NCBI GenBank assembly: GCA_020638995.1
Contig: JACKHM010000004.1
Coordinates: 620,001-684,000 of the forward strand
Reading direction: 5' to 3'
DNA length: 64,000 nucleotides
DNA from: Planctomycetaceae bacterium
GTDB taxonomy: Bacteria > Planctomycetota > Planctomycetia > Pirellulales > Pirellulaceae
Shown: positions 1 to 12,500 of the stretch, piece after piece
How the letters are laid out: the number at the start of each line of letters is the position of its first letter
Numbering within the stretch: the first letter of the stretch is position 1
Made by a program: the position numbers and the translations under genes
Notes under the pieces: generated by a model
The model's database searches: none
The model's input: only the letters and a program-made list of their open reading frames with translations
What the model was told of the DNA's origin: nothing

Positions 1-1
1 G

Positions 2-1882
2 CTTGGGCAGGATTGTGCGGCTTCTGTAGTCGCTCCGGAAGATGGGAAGTACTACGTAGAAGTACGCGAGAGTGCTTACGGCGGAAATGGAAACTGTCGC
101 TACCGATTACATGTCGGCAACTTTCCTCGGCCACTTGCCGTGTATCCAGCGGGTGGCCAGTTGGGTCAGGAGGTCGAAGTCAAGTTTCTCGGCGATCCAA
201 CCGGCGAAAAGCTGACAAAGGTGAAGTTACCTGCTGAGAATGAGTTGGATTTCGGCCTTTTTGCGAGCGATGAGTTTGGAATTGCCCCTTCGGCAACGCC
301 GTTTCGGCTATTCGAGCACGGCAATGCGTTCGAGCAAGAACCAAATAATGGAATCGCAGAAGCGACAGTGGTTGAGTTGCCTTTGGCTTTCAATGGGATT
401 CTCGAAACAGAGGGGGACGTTGATTGCTTTAAGTTCGCGGCTAAGAAGGGGCAGGTGTTTGAAGTCGAGTGCTACGGACGTCGGATCCGTTCGGCGATTG
501 ACCCGGTGATGAACTTGTATCAGGCAGATGGCAAGAGCATCGCGGGTAACGATGACTCGCGCGGCCCGGACAGTTACATCCGCTTCAATGTTCCGGCGGA
601 CGGTGAGTATGTTGTGCGAGTCACCGACCATCTGGGCCGCGGCGGATCGGATTTTGTCTATCGGATTGAGTTTCAGCCGGTCAAGCCAGACTTGGCGTTG
701 GGGATTCCGCGGGTGGAACGCTACGGTCAATACCGTCAAACGATTTACGTAGCGCAAGGCAACAAAGTTGCTACCATTATGAACGCAACACGCACGAATT
801 TCGGTGGCGACTTGGTTGTTGAAGGGGGTGAATTGCCGCAAGGCGTCACAATGCAGGCGGAAGCCATGCCCTCGAATATGAACGTCATGCCAGTCTTGTT
901 TGAAGCGGCAGCAGATGCGCCCCTGTCTGGCAAGCTTGTTGATTTTCGGGCCAAGCACGCCGACCCCAATCAAAACATCAGCGGCGGCTTCTTCAATAGA
1001 GCCGACTTTGTGATTTCAGCGCCGGGTCAGTCGCGATACAGTGGTCGCGATGTGAATAAGCTGGCGGTTGCAGTCGTCGAGAAGTTGCCGTTTACGTTGG
1101 AGATTGTCGAGCCCAAGGTTCCAATCGTTCGGAACGGTGTCATGCAACTAAAAGTCGTTGCTCACCGTGCAGAGGATTTCAAGGCGGCGATCAATGTGCA
1201 ATTTCCCTTCCGCCCGCCGGGACTTGGGACAACCAGTTCAGTGAACATTCCGGAGGGCCAATCCGAGGTTCTCTACCCGCTAAATGCCAACGGCGGTGCG
1301 CAGGTTAAGGAATGGAAGGTTTTCGCCCTTGGTTCGGCCAATGTTGGCGGTAACGCTTGGGTTTCGTCGCAACTGGCGACGTTGCGAATTGCCGAGCCGT
1401 ATGTTGTCGCTGAGTTGCAGCGGTCTTCCTGCGAGCAGGGCCAGGATCTTCAGGTGTATTGCAAGCTCAATGTAAATACGCCCTTTGAGGGCACTGCCAA
1501 GGCGGAGTTAATTGGACTTCCAAACAAGGTCACGAGTGTTCCCCTGGAGTTTAATAAGGACACGAAAGAGTTGACGTTTCCAGTAACCACCGACGCTTCG
1601 AGCCCGGCTGGAAAGCACAAGAGTGTTTTGTGTCGGGTTACCATCCCTGAGAATGGTGAGGAAATCGTTAGCACTGCAGGGACGGTGGAGATTCAGATTG
1701 ACAAGCCGTTGCCTGCCCCAGCAAAACCCGCTCCAAAGCCTGAGCCGGCAGCGGCTGCGGCAAAGCCCGAGCAACCGAAGCCAGCGGCCCCCGCGGCGAA
1801 GCCTTTAAGCCGGTTAGAGAAGCTTCGACTCGCCGCCGAAGAGCGGAAGAAGGCTAAGGCGGCCGGACAAGATGGCGGCTAA
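2..1882 (+). CDS. Exported PPC-domain (pre-peptidase C-terminal) protein, 5' end outside window
   Basis: The reading frame is open to the left edge, so this is the C-terminal 626 residues of a longer protein; a GTG near position 140 lies inside the coding frame and is not the start. The segment at about residues 95-180 has the look of a bacterial PPC beta-sandwich (EPNNG, GDVDCFKF, YVVRVTDHLGRGGSDFVYRI). The rest reads as further beta-sandwich modules. The last 60 residues are a Pro/Ala/Lys-rich tail (PAPAKPAPKPEPAAAAAKPE) ending in a basic helix. In planctomycetes such proteins are exported and usually precede DUF1549/DUF1553 cytochromes, as here, 86 bp before the next start. The role is structural or adhesive by inference; no catalytic motif is visible. 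Confidence 0.85.
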   Translation, partial: LGQDCAASVVAPEDGKYYVEVRESAYGGNGNCRYRLHVGNFPRPLAVYPAGGQLGQEVEVKFLGDPTGEKLTKVKLPAENELDFGLFASDEFGIAPSATPFRLFEHGNAFEQEPNNGIAEATVVELPLAFNGILETEGDVDCFKFAAKKGQVFEVECYGRRIRSAIDPVMNLYQADGKSIAGNDDSRGPDSYIRFNVPADGEYVVRVTDHLGRGGSDFVYRIEFQPVKPDLALGIPRVERYGQYRQTIYVAQGNKVATIMNATRTNFGGDLVVEGGELPQGVTMQAEAMPSNMNVMPVLFEAAADAPLSGKLVDFRAKHADPNQNISGGFFNRADFVISAPGQSRYSGRDVNKLAVAVVEKLPFTLEIVEPKVPIVRNGVMQLKVVAHRAEDFKAAINVQFPFRPPGLGTTSSVNIPEGQSEVLYPLNANGGAQVKEWKVFALGSANVGGNAWVSSQLATLRIAEPYVVAELQRSSCEQGQDLQVYCKLNVNTPFEGTAKAELIGLPNKVTSVPLEFNKDTKELTFPVTTDASSPAGKHKSVLCRVTIPENGEEIVSTAGTVEIQIDKPLPAPAKPAPKPEPAAAAAKPEQPKPAAPAAKPLSRLEKLRLAAEERKKAKAAGQDGG

Positions 1883-1968
1883 TTGTTCACGCTCTCGCCA
1901 CAAACGATGTAATGACATTTGGCATGAATGCACGAACGACGTGCGTTAGGAAGAAAAGGACGTTTGAC

Positions 1969-4401
<2,433 letters not shown>

Positions 4402-4559
4402 AAATCCCACCAAGATTGCTGTTCCCACGATGCAAAGTCGCGTCGGTGGTGTAGCATGGAAGAGAAGCGGAGCACTCCGCTCCTGAGGCAGCTCCCGCAT
4501 GCTGCTGATAGGACTTTACATCCCTTCTCGAACCACGAGAAACCTGGAGGCTGACCGTT
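4402..4559 (+). promoter_or_regulatory. Leader of the cytochrome-WD40 gene with inverted repeat and strong ribosome site
   Basis: The gap holds a short palindrome GCGGAGCACTCCGC near 4474 and a ribosome site CTGGAGG ten bases before ATG 4560. The palindrome could weaken read-through or cap mRNA ends. No small ORF is convincing here. Confidence 0.35.
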
Positions 4560-7292
4560 ATGAAACGGCGCATCTTAGCAAGCTGGATCGTATCAGTTGT
4601 CACACTCGTCTCAATGGGCGCCGCCCAAGAGAAGAAGCCGCCTATCGTCACGTACGAAGATGACGTGCAGCCGATCTTGCGAGCAAAATGTTTCTCTTGC
4701 CATAACCCGGACAAAAAGAGCGGTGATCTCGATCTGACGAATTATGGCAATTTGATCATCGGCGGCGGATCTGGCGAAGTGGTCGAAGCAGGTGATTCCG
4801 GCTCAAGTTATCTCTACTCGTTGATTACGCACGAGAGTGAGCCATTTATGCCGCCCGAGTCGCCGAAGATGGACGACGCCATGATCGAGACGATTCGTAA
4901 GTGGATCGACGGCGGCGTGCTCGAAACGAAAACAAGCACGGCTAAGATTAAGAAGAAAAAATCGTTCGACTTTGCTCTGCAGGATGCTCCGATGGATCGT
5001 CCGGCAGTCGCCCCGATGCCACCGCGCCTTTCATTGGAGCCAGTTGTTACGACGGATGGTACGACCGCAGTTAGCGCACTCGCCACGAGCCCTTGGTCTC
5101 CGTTGGCGGCTGTCGCGGGCCAGAAGCAAGTCTTGCTTTATAACACCCAAACGCTGCAACTCGTGGGTGCGTTGCCTTTCCCTGAGGGCGTTCCGCAAGT
5201 GCTGAAGTTTAGTCGCAATGGAAGTTTGTTGCTCGCGGGAGGCGGGCATGGTGGTGCGAGTGGCAAAGCAATCGTGTGGAATGTTTTGACAGGCGAGCGA
5301 ATCTTTGAGGTTGGAGATGAACTGGACGCGGTATTGGCCGCCGACATCAGCTCAGACCAAACACTGATCGCGTTGGGTGGACCACAACGAGTGGTCCGAA
5401 TCTACTCGACCGAGAGTGGCCAGTTGTTACACGAACTTCGCAAGCATACGGACTGGATTTATCAGATCGAGTTCAGCCCGGACAGTGTCTTGTTGGCGAC
5501 CGGGGATCGCAACGGCGGTCTCATGGTGTGGGAAGGCTGGACAGGCCGCGAGTATCTAACCTTAAACGGACACACGGCCGCGATAAATGGGATTTCGTGG
5601 CGTGCGGACTCGAATCTCGTCGCCTCAGGAAGCGAAGACGGTACGATCAAGCTTTGGGAAATGGAGAACGGCGGGCAGGTCAAGAGTTGGGGCGCACACG
5701 GTGGAGGGGTTGCTTCTATCGAATTCGCTCGCGATGGACGTATTCTTTCCTGCGGGCGCGACCGGGTTACTAAGATCTGGGACCAAAATGGAGCTCAGCA
5801 GCGAGCCTTTGAAGCGTTCGGCGATCTCGCGCTGCAGGTTACTTTCTGCGATGAAACGAACCGTGCAATTGCCGGAGATTGGAGCGGGGTGATACGAGTT
5901 TGGAACGCCGCAGACGGGGCGCTTATTGGGGATTTGACGCCGAACCCACCCACGCTGGCAGCGAGGTTGGCGTCGGCAACGCAAGTCCTAACGACAAAGC
6001 AAGCGGAGCACAAGCCGCTGGCCGATGCCTATGCTGCTGCACAATCCGCGGCCGACAAGATCAAAGCCGATCTCGCAGCCGCACAACAACAGGCCACCGC
6101 GACAAAAACGGCGTTTGATGCTGCTGCGGCGCAGTTGACGAAGACGACGCAAGCTGTTGAGCAGGCGACGAAAGCCTATGAGGCTGCGACACAGGCTGTG
6201 GCTGCGCTCGCCGATGGCGTTCCCAAGTTGAACGAGGCATCGACGATGGCGGAGACTGCGGCCAACATGCTGAAGGACGATGCGGAACTTGCCAAAATGG
6301 CGGCATCGCTGAAGGCCGCTGCTGCCAAGAAGTCGGAGCAGTTGGAAGCGAACAAGAAGGCGATGGCTACTGCTGCGGCGGCTCTCGAAACCGCCAAGCA
6401 GACACATGCAACTGCTGACAAAGCAGCTAAAGATGCAGATGCTGCCTATAAGGCGGCCCAAAAGACGGTGGACGAAATTACACCGAAGGTGAAACCGGCG
6501 GAGGAAGCTGCAGCCGCAGCCAAGGCCGCAGCGGATGCTGCTTCCGTCGCCCTGGCCGCCGCACAAACCGAAGTCAACCGCTGGAATGGTGAAATCGCAT
6601 TTACAAGTCAGTTGACGAAGTTGAAGGAGCAACTCGCAGCTGCGAATCGTGTTTTGGAAGAGCGTGAAATCGCCCATGCCGAACTAGCGGAGAAGGCTCA
6701 AGCGGCTGTCGCTGCCTCGGACAAGGCAAAATCAGACGTGGCTGTTGCCAACAACGCCGTCGTTGCGGCCCAAAAAACTGCCGAGACATCGAAAGCGGAA
6801 CTTGCTGTATTGAAGTCGACAGTCTCCACAACCGAGGCTGCGTATAATGAAGCGACCAAGACCGTCGCGACTTATGAGGCGATTCTCGCTCCATTAAATG
6901 AAGCAATCGCGAAGGCTAAGGATGCAGCCGCAAAGTCGGGCGAAGAGAAGGCACTGGTTGACGCTGCCGCAACGCTAGTAACCCTAGCCGCAGCGAAGCA
7001 AGCGAATCTTGAAGCCGCTCGTAAGGACGTCGAATCGAAGGCCGCTGCGGTTGAAACCGCGAAGCAAGCCGTCGCTACGTCGGAAAAGAAAGTCGCTGAA
7101 AGTGAGGCCGCTTTGGTGGCTGCCCAAAAGTCTGCTACGGACCTTGTTGCTGCCGCAAAGCCAATTGAGGCGACTGCGGTTGCGGCGAGCGCAACTGCGG
7201 CTGCTGCACAAAAGCAAGTTGAAGAGGCCCAGACCGCGGTCGACCAAGTCAACACTCAGATTGCGACCGCTAAAGGCCTAGCTGCTGCCTAA
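4560..7292 (+). CDS. PSCyt1 cytochrome c / WD40 propeller protein with long Ala-rich coiled coil
   Basis: The 910-residue protein has a signal peptide (KRRILASWIVSVVTLVSMGAA), then a PSCyt1 mono-haem domain with CFSCH at residues 44-48 and a distal MPPESPKM methionine that could be the axial ligand. A seven-bladed WD40 propeller spans about residues 155-465, with repeated HTDWIYQIEFSPDS and GHTAAINGISWRADS blades and DG-IKLWE ends. From about residue 470 to the end, roughly 440 residues are almost entirely Ala, Lys, Glu, Gln and Thr in heptad-like order, resembling TolA-type coils. Fusions of PSCyt1 with WD40 are known in planctomycetes; the huge coil is less usual. It is the last gene of the apparent three-gene unit starting at the left edge. 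A periplasmic redox or scaffold role is inferred. Confidence 0.9.
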   Translation: MKRRILASWIVSVVTLVSMGAAQEKKPPIVTYEDDVQPILRAKCFSCHNPDKKSGDLDLTNYGNLIIGGGSGEVVEAGDSGSSYLYSLITHESEPFMPPESPKMDDAMIETIRKWIDGGVLETKTSTAKIKKKKSFDFALQDAPMDRPAVAPMPPRLSLEPVVTTDGTTAVSALATSPWSPLAAVAGQKQVLLYNTQTLQLVGALPFPEGVPQVLKFSRNGSLLLAGGGHGGASGKAIVWNVLTGERIFEVGDELDAVLAADISSDQTLIALGGPQRVVRIYSTESGQLLHELRKHTDWIYQIEFSPDSVLLATGDRNGGLMVWEGWTGREYLTLNGHTAAINGISWRADSNLVASGSEDGTIKLWEMENGGQVKSWGAHGGGVASIEFARDGRILSCGRDRVTKIWDQNGAQQRAFEAFGDLALQVTFCDETNRAIAGDWSGVIRVWNAADGALIGDLTPNPPTLAARLASATQVLTTKQAEHKPLADAYAAAQSAADKIKADLAAAQQQATATKTAFDAAAAQLTKTTQAVEQATKAYEAATQAVAALADGVPKLNEASTMAETAANMLKDDAELAKMAASLKAAAAKKSEQLEANKKAMATAAAALETAKQTHATADKAAKDADAAYKAAQKTVDEITPKVKPAEEAAAAAKAAADAASVALAAAQTEVNRWNGEIAFTSQLTKLKEQLAAANRVLEEREIAHAELAEKAQAAVAASDKAKSDVAVANNAVVAAQKTAETSKAELAVLKSTVSTTEAAYNEATKTVATYEAILAPLNEAIAKAKDAAAKSGEEKALVDAAATLVTLAAAKQANLEAARKDVESKAAAVETAKQAVATSEKKVAESEAALVAAQKSATDLVAAAKPIEATAVAASATAAAAQKQVEEAQTAVDQVNTQIATAKGLAAA

Positions 7293-7296
7293 CCTG

Positions 7297-7313
7297 CCGA
7301 GAGTGCTACTCGG
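7297..7313. terminator. Possible bidirectional hairpin between convergent genes
   Basis: CCGAG (7297-7301) pairs with CTCGG (7309-7313) across a 7-base loop, in the 28-base gap between two converging genes. There is no T-run, so intrinsic termination is only suggested by position. Confidence 0.3.
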
Positions 7314-7320
7314 TGCAGCG

Positions 7321-7959
7321 CTATCGATTGAGTAGCGGCAACAGATCAACTAATCGTCCGATGACTTCGACCGTCCCTGCCAAGTCTGGCGGCACGCGGT
7401 CGCCTTCCAACGCGAAAACACGCATTCCGGCCGCAATCCCTGCTCGATAGCCCGGAACGCTGTCTTCGACGACCGCGCACTTAGCTGGCGGGATACCCAG
7501 GGCCTTGGCGGCGTGTAGAAACAACCCCGGATGCGGCTTCCAAATTCCCACCTCGTATGCGCTGTAGATGCGATCTGGACCGAAGTAGCTTGCCAAGTTG
7601 GTGACGCGGAGATTCATCTCAATCTTTTCCCTGGGGCCGCTGGAGGCGATGCAATAGGGAAGGGCAAGTTGCTCCAGAACATCTCGCGCTCCTTCGATTG
7701 ACGTCAAATTCGCTTCAAATTCGATCGCACACTTTTGCCTATAGCTGGTCACAAAATTCGCCGGAAGCCGTTGGCCTAACTGGGCTTCCAATTCGGCGAT
7801 GCAATCGGCCATCTTGCCGCCTTTGAAACGGCGCATCAATTCCTCGACTGACAGTTGCAGCCCAAACTGGGCAACGCAGCGGCAGAGTACCGTGTGCCCG
7901 AGCTTTTCGCTGTCGACCAGCGTACCATCGCAATCGAAGATGACGGCCTCTGTTTGCAT
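7321..7959 (-). CDS. HAD-superfamily phosphatase (beta-phosphoglucomutase / YieH-like)
   Basis: A 212-residue soluble protein. Motif I is FDCDGTLVDS (nucleophile and general acid Asp pair), motif II is ASSGP, motif III is the KPHPG lysine, and motif IV is VVEDSVPG with acidic residues for Mg2+. The helical cap inserted after motif I marks subfamily IA, as in beta-phosphoglucomutase and the E. coli 6-phosphogluconate phosphatase YieH. The substrate cannot be read from sequence. ATG 7959 is preferred over TTG 7968 because GGAG lies about ten bases upstream of the ATG and abuts the TTG. It is followed on the same strand by nothing and preceded by the unknown exported protein gene. Confidence 0.88.
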   Translation of the reverse strand: MQTEAVIFDCDGTLVDSEKLGHTVLCRCVAQFGLQLSVEELMRRFKGGKMADCIAELEAQLGQRLPANFVTSYRQKCAIEFEANLTSIEGARDVLEQLALPYCIASSGPREKIEMNLRVTNLASYFGPDRIYSAYEVGIWKPHPGLFLHAAKALGIPPAKCAVVEDSVPGYRAGIAAGMRVFALEGDRVPPDLAGTVEVIGRLVDLLPLLNR

Positions 7960-8081
7960 CTCAATCAAACTCCGTCACTAATCGCGACTTTTTACCTTAA
8001 GTGAGCAGCCTGGATGATATGCACGCGGCTCAACGCTGCGGTTTGCGATTCGGATTTCACTCGTCGAACAGAATCTCTCGG

Positions 8082-9047
8082 TCAAAACAAGTGGTATGCC
8101 TTGGCGTCAAAGTCCGCTGCGAGCTCAGCGTCATTTGCTCTAGCGAGTAAGTTGTAGTACGCGTAGGGATACTTGAAGACGTGGCCGATGCCAAGCGATT
8201 TGTCACCACGCTTCTTCCAGTACTCAGAATCCTTTGGCCGGAGGTTGTTGGGTTGGTGATCAGCGATCTTGCGATCACCTGGCTGAGGCCCTTGCCGCGT
8301 CACAGTCACGTACTTGCGAAATGCTATGCGACAGCTTTCAGCCCATTCGACATCACCCATTGCGGCAAGTTCGACAAGTGCTTGACCGAACGTCAGCATG
8401 TGGCCTGCGAAGCCTTGCCCAAAACCCACAAAGCGGTCGATGGCGTCACTCGCTTCTGCCAGAATGAACTTTGAAGCAGCCGCTTCGTCCGTGAACGGCG
8501 GTGGATCGACGTTGTCGTCCGGCGCTACGTCTCGCCAAGGCTTGATCGCTCGAATCAAATTGCACACGCCCTCAACCCTCTCACGGGTCGCGAACTCCGG
8601 CAACATTCGAAACCCTTTGATAGCGTGCATCGCAAAAATTGCATCGTGTCCAACCTCTCGGAGGACACCGCGTCCTTCGGCAAGGGCCTTGCCAACTTGT
8701 TCCGTCGCATCTGGCACCAAATCGCTTTCAGGGAATGGTTTGCACAGCTTCGAGGGAGCCCAGTTGAGATCAAACAGTTCGGCGATTCGGCCTGCCGCGA
8801 GATCGCCCAGCTGATTGTCGACACACATCAAATGTGCCGAGATCATCGCCGCGCCTCGATGCCCATCGGCGAAGTAATTCAACTCAGGAGCACGCGCTAA
8901 TGCGTTAAGGCCCAGTTGAACCAATCTTTTCTCCGTCAGGCCTCGCTCCTCCGCCAAGGACACCGGATCGTTGCTTAGCAACAAGCCGCAAGCCAACGCC
9001 GAGCTCTGTAAAGCAAAGACTCTACGGTCGATTTTATCGTTCTTCAT
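8082..9047 (-). CDS. Exported protein of unknown function (Tat-like leader)
   Basis: I do not recognise the family. The 321-residue product starts at ATG 9047, which has GGAG eight to nine bases upstream; a longer in-frame start at 9116 would place the leader internally. The N terminus, KNDKIDRRVFALQSSALACG, has an RR pair followed by a hydrophobic stretch, consistent with a Tat or Sec signal. The body is helical, with conserved-looking segments FADGHRGAAMISAHLMC, HAIKGFRMLPEF and GHVFKYPYAYYNLL, and His-rich positions that could bind metal. No transmembrane segment follows the leader. It lies upstream of the HAD phosphatase gene on the same strand with a 122-base gap. Confidence 0.75.
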   Translation of the reverse strand: MKNDKIDRRVFALQSSALACGLLLSNDPVSLAEERGLTEKRLVQLGLNALARAPELNYFADGHRGAAMISAHLMCVDNQLGDLAAGRIAELFDLNWAPSKLCKPFPESDLVPDATEQVGKALAEGRGVLREVGHDAIFAMHAIKGFRMLPEFATRERVEGVCNLIRAIKPWRDVAPDDNVDPPPFTDEAAASKFILAEASDAIDRFVGFGQGFAGHMLTFGQALVELAAMGDVEWAESCRIAFRKYVTVTRQGPQPGDRKIADHQPNNLRPKDSEYWKKRGDKSLGIGHVFKYPYAYYNLLARANDAELAADFDAKAYHLF

Positions 9048-9547
9048 TTTTGCAACTCCAATTAAGTTCGGGGCACAGCTACTCGGCGAATAATTGCTGC
9101 TTACTTCGTCAGGCATTCATTACTCAAAACGCCTTAGCTGTTATTGAACCAAGAGAAGCGAGGCCAAAGTAAATCCAAATGGCGAGTTTTACGAGGACGC
9201 TTCCGACATGTACCTAAATTAACGCATTTGGGCTGTAGACGCATATTACTCCAAGATCGTTTGTCGAGGGCAGGGAATGTCGGTAGAGTCATGGATACCA
9301 TCAGCATGGAGCCACGAGGGGCGGGTGCTGCTCGCAGTTTATGTAGCTCGTTGCAAGCGGCGAAAGCCGTGAGGCGGCGTCAACTACTCCGGACGTCGAT
9401 CAATCGACTATCGTAGCCGACGCAAAGGGCGAACCACCGAAAACGAGTGAAAGAACTGGGCGGGTGGCTGGAACGTCCTGATCATTCTAGAATCGGAGAG
9501 CTCGACTTAATCACCGGACGTGTCCCTTCTTGCGATGGATCGTAGTC
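9048..9547. other. 500-base divergent intergenic region upstream of dnaE, no gene recognised
   Basis: This gap separates the divergent unknown gene and dnaE and must carry both promoters. An open frame at 9144-9416 has an Arg-rich, low-complexity translation with no ribosome site and is not credible. A short perfect hairpin, GTCGATCAATCGAC, lies near 9393. The G-rich stretch at 9290-9480 could be a structured RNA, but I match it to no known family. Confidence 0.4.
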
Positions 9548-12500
9548 ATGAATGCTCGCAACTTTGTTCACCTGCATTGCCACAGCCACTACAGCTTGCT
9601 CGACGGCGCTAGTCCGATTGGCAAGCTGATTACTCGTGCCAAAGAGCACGGCATGAACGCGCTCGCTTTGACCGATCACGGGAACCTGCATGGAGCTCTA
9701 GAGTTTTATCGCAAGGCGAAAGAGGCCGAGATTAATCCGATTATTGGGTATGAGGCATACATCGCGCCTGACAGTCGTTTCAAAAAAGACGCTGGCAACA
9801 TGAAGGAGGCAAGCTATCACTTGACGTTGCTCGCCCAGAATCGCACCGGCTTCCGAAACCTTGTCAAACTTGCATCTGCCGCCTCGCTCGAAGGTTTCTA
9901 TTTCAAGCCGCGTATCGACAAAGAGATCCTGGCCGAACACAGCGAAGGGATTATTTGTTTGAGCGGCTGTGTATCAAGCGAATTCAATCGCATGATCTTG
10001 CGTGGAACCGGTGGTGATGACGAGATCAAAGATGCCATCGAAGTTGCTCAGTGGTTTCATGGTGTGTTCGGCGACCGGTACTTCATTGAAATCATGAACA
10101 ACGGTCTCGAGATTCAACGCTTGGCGATGGAAGGTGCGATCGATGTGGCGAAGCGCGTGGGGTTGCCCTTGGTTACCACCAGCGACGCGCATTACGTCGA
10201 CCGTGAAGATGCGGAGGCACAGGACGTCTTGCTCTGTATCAATACGGGAAAATTTCGCACCGATGCGGCGCGTATGAAGATGGATGGCAACGACTATTAT
10301 CTAAAACATCCCGACGAGATGTACAAAGCATTTCCCGGTTACGAGGATGCAGTCGCGCGCACTCAAGAGATTGCCGACACGGTTGACATCGATCTCGAAC
10401 TCGGAAAGCGACACTTCCCCACCTACACGTTCCCCGCCGACACCACAGCGGAGGATTATCTGAGAAAACTTTGCATTCAGGGATTGAAAGAGCGATACGC
10501 CGACAATCCGAAAATGCTGATGGATGGTGAACTCGCACAGGTTGTGATGGAGCGCCTGGATCGTGAATTGGGAGTCATCAATAAACTGGGCTTCCCGAAC
10601 TACTTTCTGATTGTATGGGACTTTGTCCGCTACTCGCGCGAAGAAGGGATCCCCGCAACGGCGCGCGGCAGCGGCGTCGGGGCCTTGGTATGTTATGCGC
10701 TCTACCTCAGCCATGTTTGCCCGATCGAGTACGACCTGCTGTTCGAGCGGTTTCTCGATGAAAGTCGCTTGGAAGCCCCGGATATCGACATCGATTTTTG
10801 CAAAGACCGTCGCGGCGATGTCATTCGTTATGTGAAGGACAAGTACGGCGAAGCAAATGTTGCGCAGATCGGTACCTTCGGAACTCTCGCTGCGCGTGCG
10901 GCGATCAAAGATGTGGGCCGTGCCCTGGGTATTCCGCTGGGACGGGTGAATGAAGTTACCGGCATGGTGCCGGAGGAGCTGGGGATCTCGCTTCGAAAGG
11001 CTCTCGAGAAGAGCGAAGAACTGCGCAAGACTTATGAAAACGATGGTGAAATTCGCGAATTGCTGGACTTGGCGATCAAGATCGAAGGACTGGCGAGAAA
11101 CGTGGGCACACATGCCGCCGCGGTCGTCATCGCTGACAAACCGCTCACGGAGTACGTGCCCCTAACGCGAGTGTCCGGAAAAACGGACATCATCACACAG
11201 TGGTCGATGAATGATGTTGAGGCCGCGGGTCTGTTGAAAATGGACTTCCTCGGTTTGCGAAACTTGACCATCCTCTCGAAAGCCGTGGATCTGATCGAGC
11301 AGTCAACCGGCAAGAGAATTGATCCACTAAAGTTCCCGATCGACGATAAAGATGCATTTGCGCTGCTGCGACGGGGCGAGACGAAAGGCATATTTCAGCT
11401 CGAGAGTGGCGGCATCCGCGACCTCTTGCAACGAATGAAGCCGGACCACTTTCTCGACATCATTGCAACGGCGGCGCTCTACCGTCCGGGTCCGCTAGAA
11501 GGGGGCATGGTCGACGACTACATCGATGTAAAACATGGCCGCAAAGCCGCAGAGTACAAACATCAGGTGTTGAAAGAAGTTCTCGAAGAGACCAACGGTG
11601 TGATGGTCTACCAGGAACAGGTCATGCGGATTTTGAATCGGTTGGGAGGCATTCCTCTGGCCGCCGCGTACACGGTGATCAAAGCAATCAGTAAGAAAAA
11701 GGAATCACTGATCGCAAAGAACTACGAGAAGTTCATCGAGGGTGCCGTCGAACGTGGCATGAGTAAGAAGGAAGCCAACGAGATCTGGGAGCTGATTATC
11801 AAGTTCGCCGGATATGGTTTTAACAAGAGCCATTCCACCGCCTACGCGCTGATCGCCTATCAAACGGCTTACCTCAAGGCTCACTATCCCGTCGAGTTTA
11901 TGGCCGCCCTTTTGTCGGGTGACATTCCGGGGCGGAATTTCAAGCGAAAAGATTCACTCGTCGAACACATGGAAGATTGTCAACGGATGGGCATCGAAGT
12001 CGTGGCGCCCGATGTCAACTCGTCGGATGTCGATTTTGCCGTCGGAGACGGAAAAATCTACTTTGGTTTGTCGGCGATTAAAAGTTGTGGGGGGTCTGCC
12101 TCCGAGACGATCGTCGCCGCACGCAAGGCGGGCGGACCATTCAAGAGTATTTTTGACTTCTGCGAGCGGGTTGATCCCTCGTCGTGTAATCGCGCAACTG
12201 TGGAAACCTTGATTAAGGCCGGTGCCTTCGACTCGTTGGGAGCAAAACGCCGACAATTGATCGACGTCGTGGAACGAGCGATTCAGGCGGGTGCTTCTGC
12301 GCTATCCGATCGCAAGAGCGGTCAGAAAAGTCTATTTGGGGCGCTCGAAGAAGAGCCGGATGCGCAACCTGCGATCAATCTTCCGAACGTGGCAGAGTAC
12401 GAAGAACGCGAACGGTTGTTGATGGAAAAAGAGGTGTTGGGCTACTACCTGTCGAGCCATCCGTTGGCCGAGTACGAAAAGACGCTTGGCACTTACTGTA

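Noticed and set aside
140..1882. Start of the first gene at GTG 140
   Set aside because: The frame is open and protein-like to the left edge (GKYYVEVRESAYGGNGNCRY), so the gene is cut by the window.
5980..7290. Ala/Lys repeats as a DNA repeat or CRISPR-like array
   Set aside because: The periodicity is at the protein level (coiled coil); bases do not repeat with fixed spacers.
9144..9416. 90-codon open frame upstream of dnaE
   Set aside because: No ribosome site, an Arg-rich random-looking translation, and it fills what must be a divergent promoter region.
10301..11113. 270-codon open frame antisense to dnaE
   Set aside because: It overlaps the conserved polymerase palm and has no coding features of its own.
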